Source: JAVBLU01 sp031553225 | GTDB taxonomy: Bacteria > Bacillota > Clostridia > Christensenellales > UBA1750 | Assembly: GCA_031553225.1 (NCBI GenBank) | Contig: JAVBLU010000065.1 | Span: forward strand, 1-20,948 | Direction: 5' to 3' | DNA length: 20,948 bases | Part shown: in pieces, positions 9,125 through 16,431 of the stretch | Position numbering within the stretch: position 1 is the stretch's first letter | Layout: every line of letters begins with the position of its first letter | The notes under the pieces: model-generated | Databases searched by the model: none | Told to the model about the DNA's origin: nothing | The model's input: the letters and a program-made list of their open reading frames with translations, nothing else | Translations under genes and position numbers: made by a program

Positions 9125-9577
9125 ATGGACGCGTCCGCCATCGCCAGGCTGCGCGCTGCGGCCCAGCCTGCGGGGAACCCCCCAAAACCCCGCGTCCACC
9201 CGTCCGTCCAGCCCCTTTGGGACATGGTGGACGCCTCCAAAGCCAAACTGAGCAGCGCCCGCACCGGTAAGGTCGCCCTGCGCATTGCTCGCGGCGAGAG
9301 CGTGTCGCCCGCCGAGCGCGACGCCCTGGGGCGCGCCAGCGCCCCCGCGCTTTGCTTGGCCGACAGCGCCAACGCCTCCCGGAGGCGCGTGCAGCTGGCC
9401 CTGCGCGCCGCCAAGGACGCCCCGGCCCGCCGCCGCATCCTGACCGCTGAGAGGCTGTGCGCCCTGTCCTTTGCCAAGGCCGCCGCCGGATGCGCCGCCG
9501 ACACCGTCGCGCCCGCCGACTTGTACATGGCCGCCCTGAGCGCCGCCGAGCGGGAATACGCGTACAGAAACGACTAA
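9125..9577 (+). CDS. Hypothetical Ala/Arg-rich protein (150 aa)
   Basis: A 150-residue frame starting at ATG 9125, with a near-perfect GGAGGG eight bases upstream and stopping at TAA 9575-9577. This ribosome binding site is the main reason to prefer it to the longer frames on the opposite strand. The protein is alanine- and arginine-rich and mostly helical in appearance, with no signal peptide, membrane segment or metal motif. It ends in a charged EREYAYRND tail. Cysteines are few (two, near residues 79 and 113). I recognise no family. It sits alone on the plus strand between two leftward operons, diverging from the deacetylase and converging on the helicase loader, with which it shares a terminator. 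No convincing promoter was found in the 80 bases before it. Confidence 0.6.
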   Translation: MDASAIARLRAAAQPAGNPPKPRVHPSVQPLWDMVDASKAKLSSARTGKVALRIARGESVSPAERDALGRASAPALCLADSANASRRRVQLALRAAKDAPARRRILTAERLCALSFAKAAAGCAADTVAPADLYMAALSAAEREYAYRND

Positions 9578-9650
9578 AGGCGGCAGGCGCGCGGCGTGTC
9601 CGGCATCGCCTGCGCCCCATCCGTTCTCGGCTTTCACCCATTCATAAATA

Positions 9651-9677
9651 GCCCGGCGGCTGTTCATGCCGCCGGGC
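9651..9677. terminator. Bidirectional terminator between convergent genes
   Basis: A perfect 10-bp stem, GCCCGGCGGC against GCCGCCGGGC, with a seven-base loop. On the plus strand it is followed by a T-rich stretch (GTTCGTTTG). On the minus strand it is followed by TATTTAT. It lies 74 bases after the hypothetical gene and 46 bases after the stop of the helicase loader, so it can serve both. Confidence 0.75.
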
Positions 9678-9722
9678 AGCGTTCGTTTGTCGGCAACGCG
9701 CGGGGGGCTTCGCGCGCCGGGC

Positions 9723-10709
9723 TCACCGCGTCATGCGCAAGTCCTGGCCGGCGAAGGGGATGGCGCTAACGTAGGAAGCATCAAGGAGCCGGGAGCTGAC
9801 GCGCTCGGAGTAGCGCAGCATGAGCTCGCGGTGGGAGAGGTTTGTGGCGATGACGATGCCGCGGCCCCGAGCACGGCGCTCGGCGAGCAGGGTGAGCAGG
9901 TGGGGGATGGTGATGTTCTCCAGAAGGGGTTCGGCGCCCAGGTCGTCGATGCACAGTAGGTCCACGTCCAGCAGGAGCTGCAAGCCGTGCGCATCGCGGT
10001 CGCCAAAGTGGTAAGCGCGCATGGCGTCCACCATGCGGAAGGCCGTCACGGCAAGCGTGGGCACGCCGCGCTCCATGCAGCGGCGGGCGATGGACTGCAG
10101 AAGGAAGGTTTTGCCCAGGCCGCTCGGGCCGGTAAACAGCAGGCCGCGCTGCGGCGTGCCCGGGTAGTCCTCGGCAAACTGCGCGCACAGGCGCATCACG
10201 GCCTTCATGTGCGCGCGCTGTGTGCGCCCGCCCAGCTCCGGCATGGGCGTTTCCGGAAACCGCTCGGCGTTGAAGAGAGCAAAGCTGCAAGGCTCGTCCA
10301 TGGATAGGCCGGAGAGCTGAACCAGAGCCTCCATCCGCTCGCGTTCAAGGCAGGAGCACGGCCGGGCGATCGGGTCGTACAGATAACCGTCGTCGCGGCA
10401 TTTGGCGCAGGCGTACTGCAGATCCAGGGCGTCTGCCGGCATGCCGGCGCGCTGCAGCGCCTGGGCGATGAGCGTACGCTGCTGCTGCACGGCGGCGCGA
10501 CGCTCGCGCACGATGCGCTGCACGTCCCCGGGCGAGCCGGCGGCCTCACGCAGCATCCGCTGATGCTCGTCGGCGATGGCGGCCTCGTGCCGCGCTATCT
10601 CAGGCGCGGCGGCAAGCGCCTGCGCACGCCGTTCGGCAAGCGCCGCCTCCCTGGCTGTGCGCCCTTCGCGCAGCCGCTTTTCCGCCATGCGCAACGCTTC
10701 GGCCTGCAT
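9723..10709 (-). CDS. DnaI/DnaC-like AAA+ replicative helicase loader
   Basis: A 328-residue AAA+ ATPase of the DnaC/DnaI type, which loads the replicative helicase at origins and restarted forks. The start is ATG 10709, with GGGAGG seven bases upstream; a GTG at 10724 overlaps that site and is rejected. The N-terminal 95 residues are highly charged and helical, as expected for a helicase-binding part. They are followed by a zinc module with cysteines 101, 104, 118 and 120, as in Bacillus DnaI. Then come Walker A GPSGLGKT (194-201), Walker B LLCIDD (251-256), sensor ATN (288-290) and an arginine finger in SERVSSRL (301-308). It lies 81 bases after the DnaD-type gene, its natural partner in primosome assembly, so co-transcription is likely. 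Confidence 0.92.
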   Translation of the reverse strand: MQAEALRMAEKRLREGRTAREAALAERRAQALAAAPEIARHEAAIADEHQRMLREAAGSPGDVQRIVRERRAAVQQQRTLIAQALQRAGMPADALDLQYACAKCRDDGYLYDPIARPCSCLERERMEALVQLSGLSMDEPCSFALFNAERFPETPMPELGGRTQRAHMKAVMRLCAQFAEDYPGTPQRGLLFTGPSGLGKTFLLQSIARRCMERGVPTLAVTAFRMVDAMRAYHFGDRDAHGLQLLLDVDLLCIDDLGAEPLLENITIPHLLTLLAERRARGRGIVIATNLSHRELMLRYSERVSSRLLDASYVSAIPFAGQDLRMTR

Positions 10710-10790
10710 CCGTTCGCCTCCCACGGTAGTTCGTTATCGATCCGCTATAAACCCGGCTGCGCTTCAAACGCGCGGCTTGATGAGCGGCGC

Positions 10791-12299
10791 TTACTCGTCC
10801 TCCGCAAGCGGGGGAAGGATGAGCATCCGGTTGAGCTCCTCGTCCGTGTAGGAGCGCTGCTGATAGCGGTGCTCGGCCACCTCCTTGCCCGGGCGCGCCA
10901 CGGCCGGGGCCTTGGAAGCGGAGGCAGGCGCTGGGGAAACGGCGGACGCGCCGCCGTTTGCGTTTTGCGCCGCCTCCAGCGTGCGCACGCCGGACGCCGC
11001 CCAGGACGAGAGGATGCGCTGCAGGTAGGGCATGGGGGAGCGCGCCGATGCCGCCGTCTGCGCCGCGTACAGCAGTACCTCCGCCGGAAACCCCTGAGCG
11101 CGCCAGGTGGAATACAAACCGCGGTCTGTATCGTTCACCGGCCGCTTCAATCCCATGGCCTCCAGCAGTTCCTTCACAGGCCGGTCGCTTTCGGTGCGCC
11201 GCGCGCGCAGCTGCGCCATCGCCGGTGCGGTAAAGGCGCCCTGGTCGCGGTACCATGATAAAACAGACTGAAAGTCGGTAAACGTGCGGCCGCCCTCCGC
11301 CTTGGCCAGCGGCGCGGCGCCCAGCAAGGCCTCGTGCGTGAAGCCTTCGGCCAGCCAGCGTCCATATTGCGCAAGCATGTCGTCGGTGGGCCGCGCGTAA
11401 GCGTCGCCCAGTGCGCAAAGAAGGGCGCGCACGGCCTCCATGCGGGCAAAGGCGTCCTGCGCAGCCTTGGGCGTGCGGGCGTTTTGCCCGGCCAGCCACT
11501 GCACCCGCTCATCCAGCTGCTTCATGGTGGGGTTGCGCAGGCCGCTCATGCTGGGCAGAGCGGCTTCCACGGCCTCGTGCGAAAAGCCCAGATCGTCCGT
11601 CCAGCGCGCATACATCTTGGCCTCCTCGGCGGTTGGGGGGCGGTGAAGGCCAAGGCGGCGCAGGATGCGCTCCGCCCCCTCCATGCCCGGGCTGTGCTCG
11701 GCCAGATAGGCGCGTGCGGCGGGCAGGGTGGTCAAGGCGCGTTCGGCCCAGGTTTTGGCCACTTTGTCCAGGTAAGCAGTGGATACTTTTTTGTCGCGCG
11801 CTCCGGTGCGCCGGCGTTCCTCCATGGTGCTCTGCACCATCAGCAGCACAACCTCCGGCCGAAGGCCGAGCACCTCGATCCAGTCGTAGGCGCGGGCGTA
11901 ATCCTGCGGGTGCAGGAGCTTGTCGCCGAAGAGCTGCTGCAGATCCTGGTTGAAGTCCTGATAGCGGTAGACCTCACCCCCGGCCTTTTCCCGGCTGAAG
12001 AGTGCGTCCACCAGGTGCACGTATTCCACGCGGAAGGGATTGTCGCCCGCCAGACGCACCACGCCCTGCCGCTCCCAATAGGTGAAGGCGTCCAGCACGG
12101 CCTCGCGGGTCATGCCAAGGGCGCGCGCCATGCTTTCCGGCGTACAGGAGTTCTCCGGATGGAAGCACAGCCGCAGCCCGTACAGGTATACGCGCACAAA
12201 GTCACCCGGCGCGCGCAGCATGTATTCGTCGATGAACAGATTCTCCACCGGGGTCACGGAGAGGGCGCCAAAGCGTTCGCCGGGCGCGCAGAAGCTCAT
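10791..12299 (-). CDS. DnaD-type primosome protein with four DnaD-like repeats
   Basis: A 502-residue protein of the DnaD/DnaB-of-Bacillus family, which remodels origin DNA and recruits the helicase loader. The start is ATG 12299, with GAGGAGGG six to seven bases upstream; the longer frame crosses the promoter. Residues 15-100 look like the family winged-helix domain (LFIDEYMLRAPGDFVRVYLY, then a helix-turn-helix around 53-80). Four related segments follow at about 121-190, 213-278, 297-360 and 381-442. Each combines a Y/D-x2-W...GF-type helix pair with a closing W motif such as YLDKVAKTW or YLQRILSSW. A Pro/Ala-rich linker (445-470) leads to a conserved-looking tail, RSYTDEELNRML. DnaD usually has one such repeat and Bacillus DnaB two, so four is notable. 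The helicase loader follows. Confidence 0.85.
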   Translation of the reverse strand: MSFCAPGERFGALSVTPVENLFIDEYMLRAPGDFVRVYLYGLRLCFHPENSCTPESMARALGMTREAVLDAFTYWERQGVVRLAGDNPFRVEYVHLVDALFSREKAGGEVYRYQDFNQDLQQLFGDKLLHPQDYARAYDWIEVLGLRPEVVLLMVQSTMEERRRTGARDKKVSTAYLDKVAKTWAERALTTLPAARAYLAEHSPGMEGAERILRRLGLHRPPTAEEAKMYARWTDDLGFSHEAVEAALPSMSGLRNPTMKQLDERVQWLAGQNARTPKAAQDAFARMEAVRALLCALGDAYARPTDDMLAQYGRWLAEGFTHEALLGAAPLAKAEGGRTFTDFQSVLSWYRDQGAFTAPAMAQLRARRTESDRPVKELLEAMGLKRPVNDTDRGLYSTWRAQGFPAEVLLYAAQTAASARSPMPYLQRILSSWAASGVRTLEAAQNANGGASAVSPAPASASKAPAVARPGKEVAEHRYQQRSYTDEELNRMLILPPLAEDE

Positions 12300-12333
12300 G
12301 TGCGGCCCTCCTCTTTCATATCGGTTGCGTACT

Positions 12334-12362
12334 ATTGTACCATACCGCGCCCTACCGCGAAA
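12334..12362 (-). promoter_or_regulatory. Promoter of the dnaD-like/helicase-loader operon
   Basis: On the minus strand TGGTACAAT forms an extended -10 element (12334-12342). Seventeen bases upstream is a weak -35, TTTCGC (12357-12362). It is 35 bases before the ATG at 12299. The TGn extension would compensate for the poor -35. Confidence 0.5.
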
Positions 12363-12551
12363 GCTGGTAAAAGCAACGGCGCTGCTGCAAGATGATGTAA
12401 CAATACTGTTCAAGTGTTCGTAACAAGTGTTTATCAAACATGCGGAGCGTAAGGATTGATAAGCTTGTTGCACAAAAAACGGCTGACATTCGTTAGAATA
12501 GAGCCCAATAAAGCGCACCGATTCGCCAAAACCTAAATAACAGTTGAGCTA

Positions 12552-12580
12552 TTGACAAGTGAAAAAAGATGCCGTATGAT
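12552..12580 (+). promoter_or_regulatory. Near-consensus promoter of the ABC transporter operon
   Basis: A perfect -35 TTGACA (12552-12557) and a -10 TATGAT (12575-12580) are 17 bases apart. Transcription would start near 12587, giving a leader of about 65 bases that ends in an AGGAGG site before the ATG at 12654. It is the strongest promoter in the window, which fits the high demand for a binding protein. Confidence 0.75.
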
Positions 12581-12653
12581 GCACACGTGCGGAGAAGCAC
12601 ATTGCCCAAAAAGTGTGCCTTTCGTCAAGCACAATATAGGAGGAGTGTACACG

Positions 12654-14387
12654 ATGAAGACAGCGAAGCTCATCAAAATGTCGGTAGCGCTGGTCGTTTT
12701 TGCGTGCATGCTGGCCGGCTGCGCCGGACAGCCCGCAACAACGCCCGTACCCGCCGCCACACCCGCGCCCGCCACGGCCGCGCCCGCAACCGCGGCGCCG
12801 GCGGCAACGCCTGTGGCAGCCACGGCCGCGCCCGCCACGCCCGCGCCCGCCGCGGCCCCCGATAAGCTTACCTACTTCTGGGACCTGCCTACCGACAAGG
12901 TTACCCCCATCTTCTCCGACATGCGCGATTCCATCCTCTATAAAGAGCTGATGAAGCGCACAAACACGGACATCACCTTCATTCACCCGGCCGCCGGCCA
13001 GGCGAAGGAAAAGTTTAACCTGATGATCACCTCCAACGATCTTCCCGATATCTTTGAGCGCGACATGAACGCCGACTATCCGGGCGGCGTGGCCAAGGCT
13101 CTGGCCGACGGCGTCATTTTGAACCTGAGCGAGAATAAGGCCAAGACGCCCTACCTCAACGCCGTATTTGCCGCCCATCCCGACTGGGAGGCCCAGTCCA
13201 AGAACGACGAAGGCATCGTCTTCTCCTTCCCCTTCATCCGTACCCGCCCCGAGCTGTGCACCTGGTCGGGCCCGCTTGCGCGCTTTGACTGGCTCAAGAA
13301 GCTGGGCTACACGCAGGAGACCCTGCCCAACACCATCGACGGCTGGACCGAGATGTTCAAGAAGCTGAAGGACAACAAGATGGGCGATTACCCCATGATC
13401 GTCCTGAACATCGACGAGTTCGGCGGCCAGGAAATCCTGCCCGGCGCGTGGGGCGTGGGCTGGAAGAATTACGTGGACACGAACGGCCAGCTTCAGTACG
13501 GCCCGTTCCAGCCTCAGTACAAAGAGTTTGTGGCCAAGATGGCCGAGTGGTACAAGGCCGGCTACATCCATCCCGACTTCCCCGCCAAGATCGACCAGCA
13601 GACCTTCCGCAGCTACATGAGCGACGGTAAGGTCGCCATGATCAACAACACCACGGTCGGCGGCTCGATGGGTTACTTCTACGATACCCTCAAGCCCGAG
13701 GCGAACAACTTCGCCGACTTCCAGCTGATGGGCCTGCCTTATCCCACGGTGACGGGCGAAAAATCCCACTTCGGCTGCAAGGACATCATGGTGAACGCCC
13801 TGAACAACAACATCAGCGCCGCCAGCAAGAACAAGGACGCCGCGCTGCGCCTTCTGGACTACGGCTATTCCCCTGAGGGCAACATTCTCTTCAACGCCGG
13901 CGTAGAGGGCGAGAGCTTCAACTATGTCGACTACAAGACCATCGATACGGTCATGGATCTGTCCGCGTACGGCAACAAGTTTATGAAGTACACCGACGTG
14001 ATGATGAAAAACCCCAAGTACTCCATGCCCATCGCCATGTCTCAGTACATGCGCGCTCATTACGGCGGGCCGTTCCTGCAGGAGCTGTCCTACTTCGTGC
14101 AGTTTACCTCCCGTCCCGACCAGCAGCAAACCGTTACGAACTGGCTTAATTCCTCCGACTTTAGCGGCAAGAATCTGCGCATGTACCGCACGGTGGACGA
14201 GGCCAAACGTACGGCCGACCTGGACGCCGACCTGAACACCTTCTTCAACGAGAGCATGACCAAGTTCATCACCGGCGAAACCGACATGAGCAAGTGGGAT
14301 GCTTTTGTGGCCGATCTGAAGAAGATGGGCGCGGACGAGCTGTTCACCATCTGGCAGGGCGCCTACCAGCGCGCCAAGGCCCGTTAA
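12654..14387 (+). CDS. Lipoprotein extracellular solute-binding protein (LipO/LplA-like)
   Basis: A 577-residue substrate-binding lipoprotein of the large LipO/LplA type that feeds LplB/YtcP permeases with oligosaccharides at the cell surface. ATG 12654 has AGGAGG eight to ten bases upstream. The signal peptide ends in a lipobox, MLAGC, with Cys23 as the lipidated residue. Residues 27-69 are a low-complexity Ala/Thr/Pro linker that would act as a tether through the wall. The binding fold begins at KLTYFWDLPT and has the many aromatic residues expected for sugar contacts (for example WGVGWKNY, and MAEWYKAGYIHPDF, which is typical of this family). It is first in an operon with two permeases and is separated from them by a stem-loop. 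Substrate unknown; no glycosidase is adjacent to hint at it. Confidence 0.93.
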   Translation: MKTAKLIKMSVALVVFACMLAGCAGQPATTPVPAATPAPATAAPATAAPAATPVAATAAPATPAPAAAPDKLTYFWDLPTDKVTPIFSDMRDSILYKELMKRTNTDITFIHPAAGQAKEKFNLMITSNDLPDIFERDMNADYPGGVAKALADGVILNLSENKAKTPYLNAVFAAHPDWEAQSKNDEGIVFSFPFIRTRPELCTWSGPLARFDWLKKLGYTQETLPNTIDGWTEMFKKLKDNKMGDYPMIVLNIDEFGGQEILPGAWGVGWKNYVDTNGQLQYGPFQPQYKEFVAKMAEWYKAGYIHPDFPAKIDQQTFRSYMSDGKVAMINNTTVGGSMGYFYDTLKPEANNFADFQLMGLPYPTVTGEKSHFGCKDIMVNALNNNISAASKNKDAALRLLDYGYSPEGNILFNAGVEGESFNYVDYKTIDTVMDLSAYGNKFMKYTDVMMKNPKYSMPIAMSQYMRAHYGGPFLQELSYFVQFTSRPDQQQTVTNWLNSSDFSGKNLRMYRTVDEAKRTADLDADLNTFFNESMTKFITGETDMSKWDAFVADLKKMGADELFTIWQGAYQRAKAR

Positions 14388-14425
14388 GTAGCCCTCCGGG
14401 CTGGATTTAGGTAACCGCCTCATGT

Positions 14426-14460
14426 CAAGCCCCCCGCACAGCTAAGTTGCGGGGGGCTTG
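14426..14460 (+). other. Strong stem-loop between binding-protein and permease genes
   Basis: A 13-bp perfect stem, CAAGCCCCCCGCA against TGCGGGGGGCTTG, with a nine-base loop lies 38 bases after the binding-protein stop. The 3' side is ATAAAAGG rather than a U-tract, so full termination is doubtful. In this class of operon such a structure commonly protects the upstream message or causes partial read-through, yielding more binding protein than permease. Confidence 0.65.
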
Positions 14461-14476
14461 ATAAAAGGCTTGGCGG

Positions 14477-14489
14477 GTACACTGTGTAC
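14477..14489. repeat. 13-base palindrome before the first permease gene
   Basis: GTACAC and GTGTAC are separated by a single T, directly upstream of the AGGAGGG site of the permease. The one-base loop makes it unlikely as an RNA hairpin. It may be a small protein-binding site or chance. Confidence 0.3.
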
Positions 14490-14505
14490 GTCAGGAGGGA
14501 TGCGC

Positions 14506-15456
14506 GTGGCCCAATCTCAGGCAAAAAGGCTGCGGCGGCCGAATTTTTTTACCCAAGTCGCTGTGGACCTGAAGCGCAACCCGGGTATCTACCTCATGTT
14601 GATTCCCGTGGTGCTGTATTACCTCATCTTTTGCTATGCGCCTATGGGGGGCCTGCTCATCGCCTTTAAGGACTTTTCCCCGAGGCTGGGAATCCTGAAA
14701 AGCGACTGGGTTGGCTTCCTGCATTTCACCAAGTTTTTCAACAGCATCTATTTTACGCGCCTTCTGCGCAATACGCTCCTGCTCAACGTCTACAACGTGA
14801 TCTTTGGGTTTCCGGCGCCCATCCTGCTTGCGCTTTTTATGGATGAGGTACGCCACGTCACCTACAAGCGCGTGATCCAAACGGTTTCCTATCTGCCGCA
14901 CTTCGTGTCGCTCGTGGTCATCTGCGGCATGATTAAGGAGTTTGTGGCGCGCGAGGGACTCATCAATTATATGGCCACGCTCGTCAACCCCGCCTACGCG
15001 CCCGCCAGTCTTCTGAACACGCCCAAGTATTTTCGCTCCATCTACGTCGTGTCGGAGATCTGGCAGGGCATCGGCTGGAACTCGATCATCTACCTTGCGT
15101 CGCTTTCGGGCGTTGACCCGCAGCTTTACGAAGCGGTCACCATCGACGGCGGCAACCGCTTTCACCGGGTGTGGCACATTTCAATTCCGAGCATAATGCC
15201 CACCATCGTCATCCTCTTTATTCTGCGCATGGGCTCCATGATGAACGTGGGCTTTGAAAAGGTCATGCTGCTGTACTCCGAGCCCAACTACCTTACCTCG
15301 GACGTAATCTCCACGTACGTGTACCGCAAAGGGCTTCTGGACAACCAGTTCTCCTTTGCCACAGCCATAGGCCTGTTCAATTCGGTTATCAACTTCGTGC
15401 TGGTCGTCACCACCAACTACATCTCCGGGCGTCTGTCCGAAACCAGCCTGTTCTAG
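14506..15456 (+). CDS. Sugar ABC transporter permease, LplB type
   Basis: A 316-residue inner-membrane permease subunit that would pair with the next gene to form the translocation channel. GTG 14506 is chosen because AGGAGG lies seven bases before it; the ATG at 14500 almost touches that site. The basic N-terminus (QAKRLRRP) and then KRNPGIYLMLIPVVLYYLIF form the first membrane helix, typical of LplB. Five more hydrophobic segments follow, at about 90-112, 125-145, 185-205, 228-242 and 285-305. The cytoplasmic EAA loop, which docks the ATPase, is EAVTIDGGNRFHRVWHISIP (209-228). No ATPase gene is nearby, so a shared MsmK-type ATPase elsewhere is inferred. The next gene begins 17 bases after its stop. 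Confidence 0.93.
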   Translation: MAQSQAKRLRRPNFFTQVAVDLKRNPGIYLMLIPVVLYYLIFCYAPMGGLLIAFKDFSPRLGILKSDWVGFLHFTKFFNSIYFTRLLRNTLLLNVYNVIFGFPAPILLALFMDEVRHVTYKRVIQTVSYLPHFVSLVVICGMIKEFVAREGLINYMATLVNPAYAPASLLNTPKYFRSIYVVSEIWQGIGWNSIIYLASLSGVDPQLYEAVTIDGGNRFHRVWHISIPSIMPTIVILFILRMGSMMNVGFEKVMLLYSEPNYLTSDVISTYVYRKGLLDNQFSFATAIGLFNSVINFVLVVTTNYISGRLSETSLF

Positions 15457-15473
15457 AAAGGAGGGACGAAGCT

Positions 15474-16361
15474 TTGAGAATCCGCGAATCGCTCCCCAGC
15501 CGCATTTTCGACGTGCTCAACTACATCGGCCTGGGCATTGTGATGCTCCTGACGCTCTACCCGTTCTGGCACATCCTCATGGCGTCCGTCTCCAATCCGG
15601 TGCAGGTGATGCGCAACTTCGGGCCCATCCTGTACCCCCTTGGATGGGGTGTGGACAACTACAAGCTCGTGTTTCAGTACGACATGGTGCCCATCGGCCT
15701 GAGCAATACCGTGGTTATCGTGGTGGTGGGCACCGCGCTCAACCTGATCATTACGCTTCTGGCGGCGTACGCTTTCTCGCGTAAGAACGTATACATCACC
15801 AAGAAGCTCATCAAGTTCGTCATCTTCACCATGTACTTCTCCGGCGGGCTCATCCCCACGTTCCTGCTCATCAAAAATTATCTGCATCTGGTGGACACCT
15901 ACTGGGCGCTGTGGCTGCCCGGCCTGATCTCCACCTACAACATGATCATCATGCGCTCAGGCTTTGCGGCCATACCCGATTCTATGGAGGAGTCCGCCAA
16001 GCTGGACGGGGCCAACGATTTCCTCATCCTCTTCCGCATCATGGTACCCCTGGCCATGCCAACCATCGCCGTTATCCTTTTGTATTACGGCGTGGGGCAC
16101 TGGAACTCGTGGTTCAACGCGATGATCTACATCAACACGCGCACGAAGATACCGCTCTCCCTGGTGTTGCGCGAGATTCTGCTCTCCAACTCCACCGAGA
16201 CGCTCACCTCCTCCAGCAGCATGTCCGGCGATACCATGCCCATCGCCGAGACGATCAAGTACGCCACCACCATCGTGGCCACCGTGCCCATCCTCATCGT
16301 GTACCCCTTCCTGCAAAAGTATTTCGTTAAGGGTATGATGATTGGCGCCGTGAAAGGCTAA
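15474..16361 (+). CDS. Sugar ABC transporter permease, YtcP/LplC type
   Basis: A 295-residue second permease subunit. It starts at TTG 15474, with AAAGGAGGG about eight bases upstream; the RIRESLPSRIFDVLNY start is usual for the family. Six hydrophobic segments are visible (about 16-40, 75-102, 112-136, 143-162, 186-206 and 262-280). The stretch YFSGGLIPTFLLIKNY (121-136) is highly characteristic of YtcP-like permeases. The EAA loop is EESAKLDGANDFLILFRIMV (172-191). A C-terminal KYFVKGMMIGAVKG end is also typical. It closes the operon and is followed by a strong terminator that faces the convergent oxidoreductase genes. Confidence 0.93.
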   Translation: MRIRESLPSRIFDVLNYIGLGIVMLLTLYPFWHILMASVSNPVQVMRNFGPILYPLGWGVDNYKLVFQYDMVPIGLSNTVVIVVVGTALNLIITLLAAYAFSRKNVYITKKLIKFVIFTMYFSGGLIPTFLLIKNYLHLVDTYWALWLPGLISTYNMIIMRSGFAAIPDSMEESAKLDGANDFLILFRIMVPLAMPTIAVILLYYGVGHWNSWFNAMIYINTRTKIPLSLVLREILLSNSTETLTSSSSMSGDTMPIAETIKYATTIVATVPILIVYPFLQKYFVKGMMIGAVKG

Positions 16362-16383
16362 ACGGCTGTGCAGCACAAACGAC

Positions 16384-16424
16384 GGCGGCGCGCTTCCCGC
16401 AGGGGGAGCGCGCCGCCTTGTTGT
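16384..16424. terminator. Terminator of the transporter operon, probably bidirectional
   Basis: An 11-bp perfect stem, GGCGGCGCGCT against AGCGCGCCGCC, with a 12-base loop is followed on the plus strand by TTGTTGT. It lies 22 bases after the permease stop. On the minus strand it follows the FAD oxidoreductase stop by a few bases and has a weaker T-rich tail. Confidence 0.8.
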
Positions 16425-16431
16425 AAACGGG

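Larger units (their letters stand above)
12300..12653. other. Divergent intergenic region with repeats and two promoters
   Basis: This 354-base stretch separates the leftward DnaD-type gene from the rightward transporter and holds no credible gene. It is clearly more AT-rich than its surroundings. Besides one promoter for each side it contains a direct repeat CAAGTGTT at 12411-12418 and 12424-12431. It also has an interrupted inverted repeat, TTATCAA (12431-12437) against TTGATAA (12456-12462), with CAAG and CTTG outside. These sit upstream of the transporter promoter where an operator would be expected. Confidence 0.55.

Noticed and set aside
9056..9667. Leftward frames of 203 and 179 residues opposite the hypothetical gene at 9125
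   Set aside because: They run through the shared terminator and have no good start site, while the plus-strand gene has an ideal ribosome binding site.
12549..14423. A 624-residue leftward reading frame opposite the first binding protein
   Set aside because: Valine, glycine and histidine-rich mirror of a clear lipoprotein gene. It spans the promoter and leader and includes glycine/arginine runs from the Ala/Pro linker.
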